A stretch of 58,308 nucleotides of DNA from Lingula anatina (Eukaryota > Brachiopoda > Lingulata > Lingulida > Lingulidae), in the NCBI RefSeq assembly GCF_001039355.2, contig NW_019774136.1:312863-371170 (forward strand). The letters run 5' to 3'. Below the pieces are notes generated by a model. It was not told the origin of the DNA. It did not search any database and saw only the letters and a program-made list of their open reading frames with translations. Each line of letters starts with the position of its first letter. Positions within the stretch are counted from its first letter, which is position 1. Position numbers and translations under genes: made by a program. Positions 48,481-58,308 of this stretch are shown in pieces.

Positions 48481-48696
48481 TTTACAGCTGTCTGGTCACC
48501 GACTGACACCGGGGTCATTGAGGTTGGTCATAGTGAAAAACGATAAAAAGGGCGGTCGGGCGTATAACAATCGCAACACAATTATTTGTTTTCTCTTTAT
48601 CTTTTGGGTCTTTTTCTCGGACAGCTGCTTCTACGACATGCGGACTCCTCTAGTTCTATAGCGGACAAGGAGGGATGTTGTGGAATTAGTTTAAAA
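48481..48696 (+). promoter_or_regulatory. Upstream region of GH32 gene 1, conserved in gene 2
   Basis: The interval from TTATTTACAGCTGTCTGG to the ATG is strongly similar to 55175-55388 before gene 2 (shared TGACACCGGGGTCATT, GTATAACAATCGCAA, TTTTGGGTCTTT, ATGCGGACTCCTC). It likely holds the 5'UTR; no clear TATA box is seen. The high similarity may reflect recent duplication and not constraint. Confidence 0.45.
48638..48661 (+). CDS. Seven-codon upstream ORF of GH32 gene 1
   Basis: ATG CGG ACT CCT CTA GTT CTA TAG (MRTPLVL), 35 bases before the GH32 start. The equivalent uORF is intact in gene 2 (55330-55353, MRTPPFL). Such a uORF could lower translation of the enzyme, but that is inference. 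Confidence 0.4.
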   Translation: MRTPLVL

Positions 48697-51600
48697 ATGA
48701 TGGGATCTCTGACTTTGCTTTTGATATTCATCATACTGCAGCCGGCGAGCATCTACAGCCGACGTCAACGGCCGCCTAAACCGGAATTATATCATGAAAG
48801 ATGGCGTCCCCAGTATCATTTCACCACTCCCGAACACTTCATGAACGACCCATGTGGACTGATGGCGTACGATGGGATTTATCACTTGTTCTATGGATAT
48901 GACCCGGTTGGTATGTGACTTTTAAGTATTTTTAAGGTACTTTTGAAATTGGCGAATTTCCATGTTATCAAATTTCAATTTTAATGTAAAAAAGCAAGAT
49001 CATCTGCAGAGGGATATGTCTGTATTGACCATACATGTATATGACAGTTATCCCCCCTCCCCCCCCCCAAAAAAAAAAACAACGTTTTCATAATTTCTTG
49101 GATTAACCCGCTCTCGAGATATTTAAACGACAAAAGTGGACGTAACATAGACAATCGAGATATTAAGGNGGGAGAGGGGACACAGCCCTCTCCCCTTAGC
49201 TTGCTTAATGCATCCATCTTACCCAACTTCGTCCAACAAACTATATAAGAAGCAAAATGAGACAAAGCCAAATATTTTTCCCTTTAATCCTAGTAGTATA
49301 CTGGTAGTCCTTGTTTAGTACTTAACGACCAAAGCTAAACAAAATTTAAGACATGTGGCCTCTCCCTCCTGTCACTGCGTGGGATGTGCAGTGTTTAATT
49401 AATAGCGTATGTCCTGCCAAATAGTCGCCTGTTTTTGCTTTAAAATTGTACCTTAAGTGGCCTCCTATACAGATAGAGCTTAGAGAGTGACAGAAATCAC
49501 CCGTCCTTTTAACAACTAAGGGCTCATTCTCATTAATACTATCGGTCTACGTTAATGGATGTAACTCAGGACTGTAAATGCCGTCAGTTTAGTAGATGAA
49601 CACGCCTCCTCATGAGTAGAGTACAGAAAAGCTGGTAAATATGTTTGAAATCCGGAAACAAAAGAAAGCGTGTTAATCTGTTTAACTGATTATATTCAGC
49701 AAGAATCCACGTGGAGTTGGATCAGTCTACGTAGACAGTAGTTTTAATGGGAATGAGTTCCAAAATGATCTTCAAAACCGTGAAGAGCGTCATGTTTACC
49801 GATACGCCATTTCTCTAAAAGTGATCATTAAAATAAAGGCTGTACATGGCCAGTCCATCTTTGCTGAAAAAAATGGGTGCCCTTGAGATGTCAATTATTT
49901 GTGATATTTTCAGGTAAGGGACCTACATTGTACAGTAGCTGGGGGCATGCAGTGAGCACGGATATGCTTCATTGGGAGATTTGGCCACTCGCCATACCCG
50001 AACAGGCTGGAATCATGGCTTTTAGCGGCAGTGCGGTGATGGATTTTCAAAACACCACTGGGTTTTCCACCGACAGAGCCACGGCCATGGTTATCATTTT
50101 CACTGGGAATATTGCGTAAGTGGTGAACGTCCTTTCTTCCGCTGTCGTTGTGAGCGGAAATCGATCGTACGACAATAGTTTTAAAAACGATGTTATCAAT
50201 TCTAACACGTTGTTTTATTTATTATTTCATTTTATTTGTATTGTTTGTTGATTTGTTCACCTGCTTCTCGTTTCGAACAATTGTAACTCTAAAGTTGAAG
50301 TTTAAAGTGCTCCTTAACGAACTGATCAATCAATCAGTTTATTTACATATTTAATCATTTTGTCCAATATAGTCAAATGAAGGTCTTTCCTCTAACGTCT
50401 CCATTTCCTATTTATGTAGAAGCTTCATAGACTCGGATCAACGACTTGCCTATAGTTTGGACGGGGGGATAACATGGACGTTGTATGACAAGAACCCAGT
50501 TCTGAGGACTGGAAAAAACCACTTCCGAGACCCGAAAGTAATATGGCATGAACCGTCAAACAGCTGGCTAATGGTAGTTGCACAAGCGGTGGGGCAACGA
50601 GCAGTACAGTTTTATTCTTCCCCGGATCTCAAGAATTGGACATACTTGAGTGAGAAAGGCCCAGAAGGACTGATATTTAACAAAGAATGGGAGACACCAA
50701 ATTTCTTTGAATTAAAAGTGGAAGGAGAAAATATATCAAAGTGGGTATTGCCGTCCATGACAGGAGCTAAATCCCGCCCTCGTCGCACAGTCATGTATTG
50801 GACTGGTATGTTTCTTTACATTGTTGATTTTGTGTTGTAGATAATATTTTTGTTAGGTAAATATTTCATAATAAAATGCTTAACTGTGAATGCGACCACT
50901 GACGAAATTTAAAACTTCTTTATTTCTACACTAACTGAAATTTACCTGTAATAGCTTTCGTCTCAACACTTGGGATTTCGTCATGATCAGTCACACAGAC
51001 AGGCTTTCAGCTAGCGTAGAAATTGAACAATAAAAATATATCTCTATGAGTAATTAAGAACTAATCACTAAAAAGGATGATTCAGTTTTGTTAGCTTGTT
51101 AACGATCTCAAAGGACACTCTCCCTTTGAACAGTTCAATGGGATATATATGTTTTTTATTTCAGGGGAATTTGACGGGAAAAAGTTTACCGCTGACCAAA
51201 CCATGGCCAAAATTTTAGACTTTGGCCCCGACTTCACTGCCATTCAGACGTGGACTAATTATATGGACGATCGATTGTTGATTACAGGGTGGATGTGGTG
51301 AGGCGATGACGTTTTCCTCTCTCTCTCTTATTTCTGGCTTAAGCTAATTTTTATCAATAATTCAGAAGAATTATGGGACCCCATCGAAGCCCATAAGTGG
51401 GGTTCAAAAAAAGTCTCAAGTTAGGTCTCTAGACCGGTAAATTCAAACAATCGATTAGTAAAGTAGTTTTTGTGATATTAGCCTATGAGCTTTTAAAGAT
51501 GCATATTAAGCAAGTACATCTGGCAACCATTGCTACTTAAACCCAGCTTATGCCACCGAAGTGTTTAAAAAACTGCAGCAAATTCCTCTTTTCTGCTGCT

Positions 51601-53051
51601 CGGAAGATAATTTTATTTTGTTCTTTTATTATTTTTGTCCATACATTCAAAAATTTAATCCTTCCATTTTTTGTATTTTTTTTTTTGTTGTTGTTAATGC
51701 CATGCCTTCGCCGCTTCAAACACTTTTATAATACTTTATAAACTTATAAAAAATTTTCCATATGTATATTAACCCCCTACATATCCGATTGTAACATTTT
51801 ATTATATTCTTTGAGGTTTTGCATTATTCACTTGGTAGATTATTGATCTGTAAATAATATTTGATTTACTTATTTATTTTCATTTTACACTAGCGTTTGG
51901 GAGACGTGTCAGTATCATCCAACGGGGCCTTGGCAGGGGGCCCAGTCCTTAACCCGCGTGCTGTCTCTGGAGAGGGAAAACGGAGAACTTCTTCTGGTGC
52001 AAAAACCGATCAAAGAAGTCGAGAAATTGAGGACTGGGGTTGTATGGCAAATAAGGAACACCAAGATTTCAACGGTAAGTAACCATAGCTATTATAATAC
52101 CCTAGCTACTACTACTACATATCTTATACTACGCTAACTACACTAAGTGACTGCTTATACGGTCGGCTTCTTTACCTACTTATTATTTATTGCAAGTGCC
52201 ATTTTCATGTGCTTCAGATTACGTAAACACTTGTTTGTCTAAAACCCAATTTTACTCACCAGCTGCGGGACATTTATTGAGCTGATGCCGTTCAACTGAT
52301 CTTAAATATATTTCAGATCAGTAAAAACCTGCAGGCAAAAAACGTGAGGGGTCGATTGCTAGAAATCATCGTCCAACTTAAACCCAAACCAAAGACTCAA
52401 ATTGTGGGTTTCAAGCTCATGGACGGTGACACGGAACACACGGTTGTTGGATACGACCATGTAAATCAGGAAATATTTATAAATAGGTCAATGAGTGGCC
52501 ATATTGTTTACCGTAAAGGAATGGGAGTATTCTACAATGCAAACGTCACCCTGCAGGCGGGTTCGCTTAAACTGCATATGTTTCTTGACTGGTCATCCGT
52601 GGAACTATTCGCCAACGACGGACGACAAGTGATCACCACGCTCATTTTTCCAAAGAAAGAAACTAGTGATGGTCTTGACGCTTACTGTGAGGGAGAAGAT
52701 GCCCACGTGACAAGTATGACGGTTTATCGGTTGAAAACCACGTGGGATAGATATTGGTCTGGCAAAAGTCCAAAGTCAATGAAATTACCGTTTTCAAGAA
52801 GCACAGATCCCCCTCTCCTAGCAAAAGTTAAGGCAAAGTTTGCTACCAGAAAAAAATCTATAAAATCAGAGTGTCACTTTCTGATCTGTTACATGTTCAC
52901 TGCTGTTTCAGAGATTGCGTCGTTGCATTTGTATACTGTTGTAGTGTCATGTGTTTGTTACGGGACTTTAATGCTTCTATTGTTCAAAACATTAGCGACT
53001 ATCCGTTTTAGAAACGTGTTATGGATTGGTCAACGACACAAACCAAAATAG
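48697..53051 (+). CDS. GH32 beta-fructosidase-type enzyme, membrane-anchored (gene 1)
   Basis: Family GH32 hydrolyses or transfers beta-fructosyl residues (sucrose, levan, inulin). Exons: 48697-48910, 49914-50115, 50420-50805, 51165-51297, 51894-52074, 52317-53051; 616 aa; all borders GT-AG and phases agree. Signal peptide at about 1-21 (LTLLLIFIILQPASIYS). Five-blade propeller with nucleophile Asp51 in HFMNDPCGL, GHAVSTDMLHW (82-92), FSGSAV, stabiliser Asp176 in FRDPKV, and acid/base Glu230 in WETPNFFEL. C-terminal beta-sandwich has FLDWSSVELFANDGR (461-475). The tail, about 530-616, is basic and contains a hydrophobic helix (about 574-595), so a membrane anchor with a short cytosolic end is likely. 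NDPCG and WETP replace the usual NDPNG and WECP. AATAAA follows at 53072. Exact substrate is unknown. Confidence 0.93.
48911..49913 (+). other. GH32 gene 1 intron 1 with fold-back repeat and N join
   Basis: Contains a C/A-run (49052-49079), a single N (49169), and a fold-back repeat about 49523-49757 with ends GGGCTCATTCTCATTAATACT and AGTTTTAATGGGAATGAG. Similar sequence occurs in intron 1 of gene 2 (about 55940-56040). Confidence 0.6.
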
Positions 53052-53071
53052 ATTCTGAAGTGAGACAGAGA

Positions 53072-53077
53072 AATAAA
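53072..53077 (+). terminator. Polyadenylation signal AATAAA (GH32 gene 1)
   Basis: Canonical hexamer 21 bases after the stop codon, so a very short 3'UTR is possible. Confidence 0.55.
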
Positions 53078-53184
53078 GTAAGTAAAAAGTAAAAATTCAG
53101 ATTCCTGCTTGTTCTATTCTCTCTCCCGTGGCTCAGTGACAGTGATGGCTAGGGAGAAACACAGGCGAATTAAGGCCATTTTCG

Positions 53185-53335
53185 GGACCTTCTGGAAGAC
53201 GGTAAGATTTTCAAGTTAACATTGAAGGGTATCTTATTTTTCTGTCGGAAGACAGTCAAAAATGGAGGATGGATCAACAAAGATAATAAGGGAGACTGGC
53301 AGAAATTATGTCTGGATCCGCCCCTGCCGGTCTCC
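53185..53335 (+). repeat. Dispersed repeat, inverted copy of 185-335
   Basis: Contains CTTCTGGAAGACGGTAAGA, GGAAGACAGTCAAAAATGG and GGATCAACAAAGATAATAAG, matching the reverse complement of 185-335. The 71-codon frame at 53262-53477 runs out of it and is not a gene. Confidence 0.65.
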
Positions 53336-54261
53336 TACAAAAGGAGAAACAAGGGTCGCCTTGCTGTTTAATTTTGAATTACTCTCAGTCCATCCGAGTG
53401 ACGACTTCAGTTCTCAACCAAATTCTCGTTGGTTCGGAAATGAGTGCATAAGACTGGCTAGAGAAGACGTTTATTGATCAACTTTATATACAAGGTACAG
53501 ATCATTGAGTACAAAAATACAAAATGGAATGGAACGCATTGATAAAAANNNNNNNNNNNNAAAAAAAAAACAACTAACATAAAAATACATAGTATCATAC
53601 AAACTATACCTAATCTTTCCTGACACATTTAATATAATTAGCCCGCGCTGGATGGCACGTGACATTTGGTGGCGCTGCTGTCAACACATACACGTATAAT
53701 ACAGCGAAATCTATTACAATAAACAGTAGGGCCTACTGCGAATATAAACATGAGAGAGATCGGTTACATTAATCTAACTATACAAATGATAAGGTCTTCG
53801 CACAAGTCAATAGATGTTCAATAGTTTACGTTTTGAAATAGTCTTTTATATAAAGTACAATGACCTTAACTGTGGATATCTAGTGAAAAATCAGACTGTG
53901 GCCCTGGAACATGTAGAAGGTATGTACTTGGACGAATAAAAACGTTTTATCCGCTCAAGGGGGAGGGGTATGAAAGGTTTGGATGTGTTAGGGTGTTTCC
54001 CTTAACCGTATAAGTAACGCGAAAATAAACACTGTCGTGTTATTACAGCAAGCCACCACACCAATAATCGAGGTGAATTTATTTGAGCCAATGACGTAAC
54101 AACGGTCATGAGATGCCTACTAGTATAGCATTATGCTAGATGTAATGTGGACATTCAGAAACTATAACTTGTGGACTACAGACCTTCAGCCACCCCAGAA
54201 ATTCAAACTCACAATTGATACAGTGTGAGAAATGATAATTTCACTAAAAACGTCAAGAAAC

Positions 54262-54512
54262 AATGGCCGAGATCGATCTAACAGGATCGATCAATCTCCA
54301 AGGGGTTTCTCGCTTATTTGCTTTCAGCTAAAGCGGCGTAGATATCTGGCACGTTCAATGAAGCTGCTAAACGATAATTAATTACCCCCTAGCAGCTTCG
54401 TTAGGCGTGACAGTCATCTAAACCGCTTAAAAGTTGATTGCAATTTAGCGAGAATCCCCTTGGAGATAGATCGATCCACAGTTAGTACGATAGGGCCTGG
54501 GAATGGTCCCCT
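54262..54512. repeat. Fold-back repeat, relative of 29337-29566
   Basis: Paired GATCGATC...CTCCAAGGGG and CCCCTTGGAG...GATCGATCC motifs plus a right end GGGAATGGTCCC. Confidence 0.65.
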
Positions 54513-54654
54513 ATGATATATTAACTTGTATCAAAGTGCTGGTGTAAGTTCGAAGATAATATCTTTGGCCATCCATTGATCATTGTCTTAAGTGACGAAG
54601 ACATCGCATGATGTATTTAAACGTAAAGTTATAACTGTCATGAACGAGAGCGCA

Positions 54655-54870
54655 GACCTCCGCCAAGGCAGCTATTTTTTATAATTATTGATTATTGATT
54701 GATTGATTATTGATCCGGATCACCACCAAAAACTAATCATCTCTTCCTTGGCCCACTTCTGACAGTTCTTGAAAATTTTATCAAAATCGGTCGATAACTT
54801 TTTGAGTTATGTTGCTGACAGACAGACAGACAAACAGGGGTGAAAACATTACCTCCTTGGCGGAGGTAAT
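54655..54870 (-). repeat. Dispersed CCTCCGCCAAGG repeat, inverted copy
   Basis: Ends GACCTCCGCCAAGGC and CTCCTTGGCGGAGGTAAT are inverted; inside are GATCCGGATCACC, AAAATTTTATCAAAATCGG and CAGGGGTGAAAAC, matching the reverse complement of 35445-35712. Confidence 0.8.
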
Positions 54871-55329
54871 TAGCCAAAGACATACATGTGAATATCTATG
54901 TGGTAAAAAAATCAAACTGTGGCCTTGGTAGAGAGTATATACACTGTAGACCCCTCCTCTCCCCTTTGATAACAGGGACCTCTTAAATAGTAGGTCTAAG
55001 CCAAATAAAAGTAAAGGCCGATACAGTAATTTTGGAACAGACTACCTGTGGACCCTGTGATTAGAGAGTATCGAATCCAATAGGTGACAGCACAATAATC
55101 TCACATTAAGTGTACGCAACAAGAAAGGTAAAAAAAGCTTACGCAGTGGCCGCCCATATAAACGCATTTCATTTATTTACAGCTGTCTGGACATCGACTG
55201 ACACCGGGGTCATTTCGTTCGGTCGAGGGGAAAAACGGTAAAAAGGACGGTCAGACGTATAACAATCGCAATCATTTGTTTTCTCTTTCTCTTTTGGGTC
55301 TTTCTATCTCGGACGGCTGCCTCTGCGAC

Positions 55330-55353
55330 ATGCGGACTCCTCCATTTCTATAG
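55330..55353 (+). CDS. Seven-codon upstream ORF of GH32 gene 2
   Basis: ATG CGG ACT CCT CCA TTT CTA TAG (MRTPPFL), 35 bases before the gene 2 start; same position and length as in gene 1. Confidence 0.4.
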   Translation: MRTPPFL

Positions 55354-55388
55354 AGGACAAGCAAGGATGTTGTGAAATTGGTTTTAAA

Positions 55389-57419
55389 ATGATACGATCT
55401 CTGACTTTGCTTTTGATATTCATCATACTGCAGCCGGCGAGCATCTACAGCCTACGTCCACGGCCGCCTAAACCAGAATTGTATCATGAAAGATGGCGAC
55501 CCCAGTATCATTTCAGCACACCCGAACACTTCATGAACGACCCATGTGGACTAATGGCGTACGATGGGATTTATCACTTGTTCTATGGATATGACCCTGT
55601 TGGTATGTAACTTAAGTATTTTAAGGGACACGTAAAAGGGCGAATTTCAGTGTTATCCAATTTTTATTTCAATTTTAATTTAAAAAGCAACATCATCTGC
55701 ATGGACATATGTCTGTAGTGACAATATAAGGCAGTTATCCCCCACAAGCAAAAATATTATTTTCATTATGTCTTGAATTAATCCGCTTGCGAGTTATCTA
55801 AACGGCAATATTGAACGTAACATAGACAATCGAGATATTAAGATGGAGGAGGGGGAGTGATTTGTAAGCAGTAAAGTTTGTCCCGAGCAAGAAGTTGAGC
55901 AGAATACAGAAAAGGCGGTGAATGTGCGAGTAAGTTGGAAACAAGAGGAAGCGTGTTAATCCGTTAAACTGATTGCTTTCAGCGATAATCCACGTGGAGT
56001 TGGATCGGTCTACGTAGACAGTAGTTTCAATGGGAATGAGCCCCAAAATGATCTTCAAAACCGTGAAGAGCGTCATGTTTACCGATGCGCCATTTCTCTA
56101 AAAGTGATCATTAAAATAAAGACAGGGCATGGCAAGTACATCTTTTCTGAAAAAAATTGGGTACCCATGAGATGTTAATTATTTGTGATATTTTCAGGTA
56201 AGGGACCTACATTGTACAGTAGCTGGGGGCATGCAGTGAGCACGGATTTGCTTCATTGGGAGATATGGCCTCTCGCCATACCCGAGCAGGCTGGAATCTT
56301 GGCTTTTAGCGGTAGTGCGGTGATGGATTTTCAAAACACCACTGGGTTTTCCACCGACAGATCCACGGCCATGGTTATCATTTTTACTGGGAATATTGCG
56401 TAAGTGGTAAACGTCCTTTCTTCCGCTGTCGTTGTGAGCGGAGATTGATGAAATGAATTTTTTAAAACGATGTTATGAACTCTAACATCATATTTATTTA
56501 TTTATTTATTTATTTTATCTTTTTTTTTTTGCTAACCAGTTTCTTGTTTCGTATTCTTAAGAGGAATTGTAACTCCAAAGGTAGTGCTAAGAGTGCTCCT
56601 AAACGAATAAATATCTATGCATTTATATATTTAAAGGGATAATAACTCTTCATTTTGGCCAAAATATTAATTTTCCTGGAGTAAACAACAATTTTCCCAT
56701 ACTAACCAATGGTTAATGAATCCATTTTTACATTCAAAGTTAGTCCCTGTTTTTTTTTCTAAAAAGTTTGTTTTCGTAAGACATTATAACAGAGTATAGC
56801 CATGAATGGAGGTCACGTGGTCTGATGACAAGCTCAGACATCAGAAAAATAGCTATAACTGCCGTTTTGTGATAAAACAGAATATATTATATTTCTATGA
56901 GTTGTTCACAATGTTTTTTATTGTGAAATGAAGAACTCATACGAAGAGTTATTATTCCTTCAATCATTATGCCCATTATTCAGTAGTTCACGGAAGATCT
57001 GTCATCTTGCGTCTTTTTGTCTTATTTTCTAAGGAGCTTCATCGAATCGGATCAGCGACTTGCCTATAGTTTGGACGGGGGGATAACATGGACGTTGTAT
57101 GACGAAAACCCAGTTCTGAGGACTGGAAAATACCACTTCCGAGACCCGAAAGTAATATGGCATGAGCCGTCAAACCGCTGGCTAATGGTGGTTGCACAAG
57201 CGGTGGGGCAAAGAGCAGTACAGTTTTATTCTTCCCCGGATCTGAAAAATTGGACATACTTGAGTCAGAAAGGCCCAGAAGGACTGATAATTAACAAAGA
57301 ATGGGAAACACCAAATTTCTTCGAAATAAAAGTGCAAGGAGAAAATATATCGAAGTGGGTATTGCCGTCCATGACAGGAGTTGGATCCCGCCCTCGTCGC
57401 ACAGTCATGTATTGGACTG
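55389..57419 (+). CDS. GH32 beta-fructosidase-type enzyme (gene 2), 3' end off window
   Basis: Tandem paralogue of the gene at 48697. Exons: 55389-55602, 56198-56399, 57034-57419, with the same lengths (214, 202, 386) and phases as gene 1. The 267 codons present are open and very similar to gene 1. Signal peptide starts MIRSLTLLLIFIILQ; nucleophile in HFMNDPCGL, GHAVSTDLLHW, FSGSAV, FRDPKV and WETPNFFEI are all kept. Changes include Asn172 to Tyr next to the RDP motif and Ser187 to Arg. An in-frame stop blocks any extension upstream of the ATG, which fixes the start in both copies. Exons 4-6 are not found in 57420-58308 and should lie beyond the window; the C-terminal anchor therefore cannot be checked. 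Confidence 0.92.
56631..56962. repeat. TTAA MITE, copy 4 (inverted), in GH32 gene 2 intron 2
   Basis: Starts TTAAAGGGATAATAACTCTTC and ends GAAGAGTTATTATTCCTTCAA; the interior is the reverse complement of the copy at 4790-5121. The right end is slightly decayed. Gene 1 lacks this insertion in the same intron. Confidence 0.85.
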
Positions 57420-58308
57420 GTATGTTTATTTATATTGTTGACTTTTTGTTAAAGATAATATTTTCATTTGATAATTATTTCTTAATGCAGTGCTTAGGAC
57501 AAGAGTGAAGATGAAGCCTAGACAACAGACCTGGCCTCAAACTAGCAAATTAAAGTCATAATAACTCTTCGTTTTGGCCAAAAATTGGATTTTCCTGGCG
57601 TAAACGGCAATTTTCCCGTACTTACCAATGGTCAACGACCCCATTCCTGCATTCAAAGTTAGCCTAGGGTTTTTTTTCCCTAAAAGTTTGTTTTTTTTTT
57701 GTTAAAATCTTTTAAGAGATTTTAACTGACGGAGCCCTCTCTGACATTGCACAGTCAAGCGATATCGAGCGAGGTTTTCTGGTGACCTACTTAAAACCGC
57801 GGGAAAAGCAGACTACAACAACACTATATAACAATAATATAAGATTCATGCGATATGTTCGTCTTATTGTTCAAAATGCATTTATATCTACAATGTGTGC
57901 TGTTCTGGGCTATTCGTTATCCGACGCACTGTACAAAAATTCGCAACTTACGTCTGAGGATTGCACTGCTATCATATTGCCGCCATATGTTATTTTGGTC
58001 TCGAATGAACGCGAGAATCCGCGTGACAACCCAACGTCATTGGCAACGGATGCCTTGACGACCGGGAAGAAAGGCATCGAAAGCCCTATTGACAAGCACA
58101 GTTTTTAGTTTTACTACAATATCAACCGTTTTAGTGGTGAAATGCAATATAATATATTTCCATGCGTCGTTTACAATGTATTTCTTGCGGAATTTTTAAT
58201 CTCAAAGGAAAAGTTATTATTGCTTTAAACTACTTGTCTTCCCCTCCAAAATCGATGTTAACCTAAATATTTCAATTAATAGAACATGTTTTCTGATCTG
58301 TTCGACGT
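57420..58308 (+). other. GH32 gene 2 intron 3 (to window end)
   Basis: Contains a partial TTAA MITE (57550-57725; left end AGTCATAATAACTCTTCG). A 108-codon plus-strand frame (57782-58108) has no GH32 similarity and no recognised domain; it may be a chance frame or an unknown exon. Confidence 0.6.
57550..57725. repeat. TTAA MITE, copy 5 (partial)
   Basis: Only the half next to the left end is kept (TTAAAGTCATAATAACTCTTCGTTTTGGCC ... TTTAAGAGATTTTAAC). Confidence 0.75.

Larger units (their letters stand above)
53078..55180. other. Spacer between the two GH32 genes
   Basis: No gene seen. It holds the inverted copy of the 185-335 repeat (53185-53335), a 12-N gap flanked by A-runs (53549-53560), a fold-back repeat (54262-54512), the inverted CCTCCGCCAAGG repeat (54655-54870) and the start of the duplicated upstream block of gene 2 (from about 54880). 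Confidence 0.6.

Noticed and set aside
48586-48696. In-frame upstream extension of GH32 gene 1
   Set aside because: It has no ATG before 48697 and the same frame in gene 2 contains a stop, so the start is 48697/55389.
57782-58108. 108-codon frame as exon 4 of GH32 gene 2
   Set aside because: It lacks the expected start (GEFDGKKFTADQ) and any GH32 motif, and its phase does not continue exon 3.
48697-58308. GH32 block as bacterial or fungal contamination
   Set aside because: Introns with animal-type borders, the same MITE family as in ACLY and PIP4K2 introns, and the shared inverted repeats at 185 and 53185 tie it to the rest of the window.
1-58308. CRISPR arrays, tRNA or rRNA genes
   Set aside because: No regularly spaced identical repeats with unique spacers, no cloverleaf with A/B box sequences and no rRNA-like conserved blocks were seen on reading.

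Overview
The window is nuclear DNA from an animal. The genes are split by spliceosomal introns with GT-AG borders, intergenic DNA is AT-rich, and microsatellites, fold-back (MITE-like) repeats and recent duplications are abundant. Three conserved metazoan genes anchor it: the 5' end of ATP-citrate lyase (ACLY), a complete SUMO1-type gene and a complete type II phosphatidylinositol-5-phosphate 4-kinase (PIP4K2). An intronless GNAT gene resembling histidine N-acetyltransferase and a tandem pair of GH32 (invertase/fructanase-type) genes point to an invertebrate. A marine deuterostome such as an echinoderm, hemichordate or amphioxus is plausible, but the sequence alone does not fix the phylum.

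Layout. 1-6.4 kb: first two coding exons of ACLY on the minus strand, its large first intron with a 277-bp assembly gap, and a probable shared promoter with SUMO. 6.4-14 kb: SUMO on the plus strand, five coding exons plus a 3'UTR intron; its second intron carries a fold-back element, a 1.29-kb DNA transposon and a false 431-bp duplication at a single-N join. 14.4-26.9 kb: PIP4K2 on the plus strand, eight coding exons; exon 5 appears twice because of a second false duplication at another single N. 27-33 kb: probable 3'UTR and repeats. 33.1-34.3 kb: GNAT gene on the minus strand. 36.3-44.4 kb: two tandem copies of a segment carrying an unrecognised small membrane-protein gene on the minus strand; the second copy has lost its first coding exon and promoter. 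44.4-48.5 kb: gene-poor, with a 600-bp inverted-repeat element. 48.6-58.3 kb: two tandem GH32 genes on the plus strand, the first complete (616 aa) and the second cut by the window end.

Function. ACLY (cytosolic acetyl-CoA), SUMO (protein modification) and PIP4K2 (phosphoinositide signalling) are housekeeping genes with no evident joint pathway. The GH32 pair is the most unusual content. Each gene encodes a secretory protein with the complete catalytic triad of beta-fructosidases, and the complete copy ends in a predicted transmembrane helix, which suggests a surface-anchored enzyme acting on sucrose or fructans outside the cell. Its introns, signal peptides and animal neighbours argue that it is a resident gene and not a contaminant.

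Assembly cautions: gaps at 3376-3652 and 53549-53560, and single N joins at 8218, 24744, 34434 and 49169. At 8218 and 24744 the flanking sequence is repeated almost exactly, so those duplications should not be read as biology. Exon borders were placed by eye from reading frame, family alignment and GT-AG signals.
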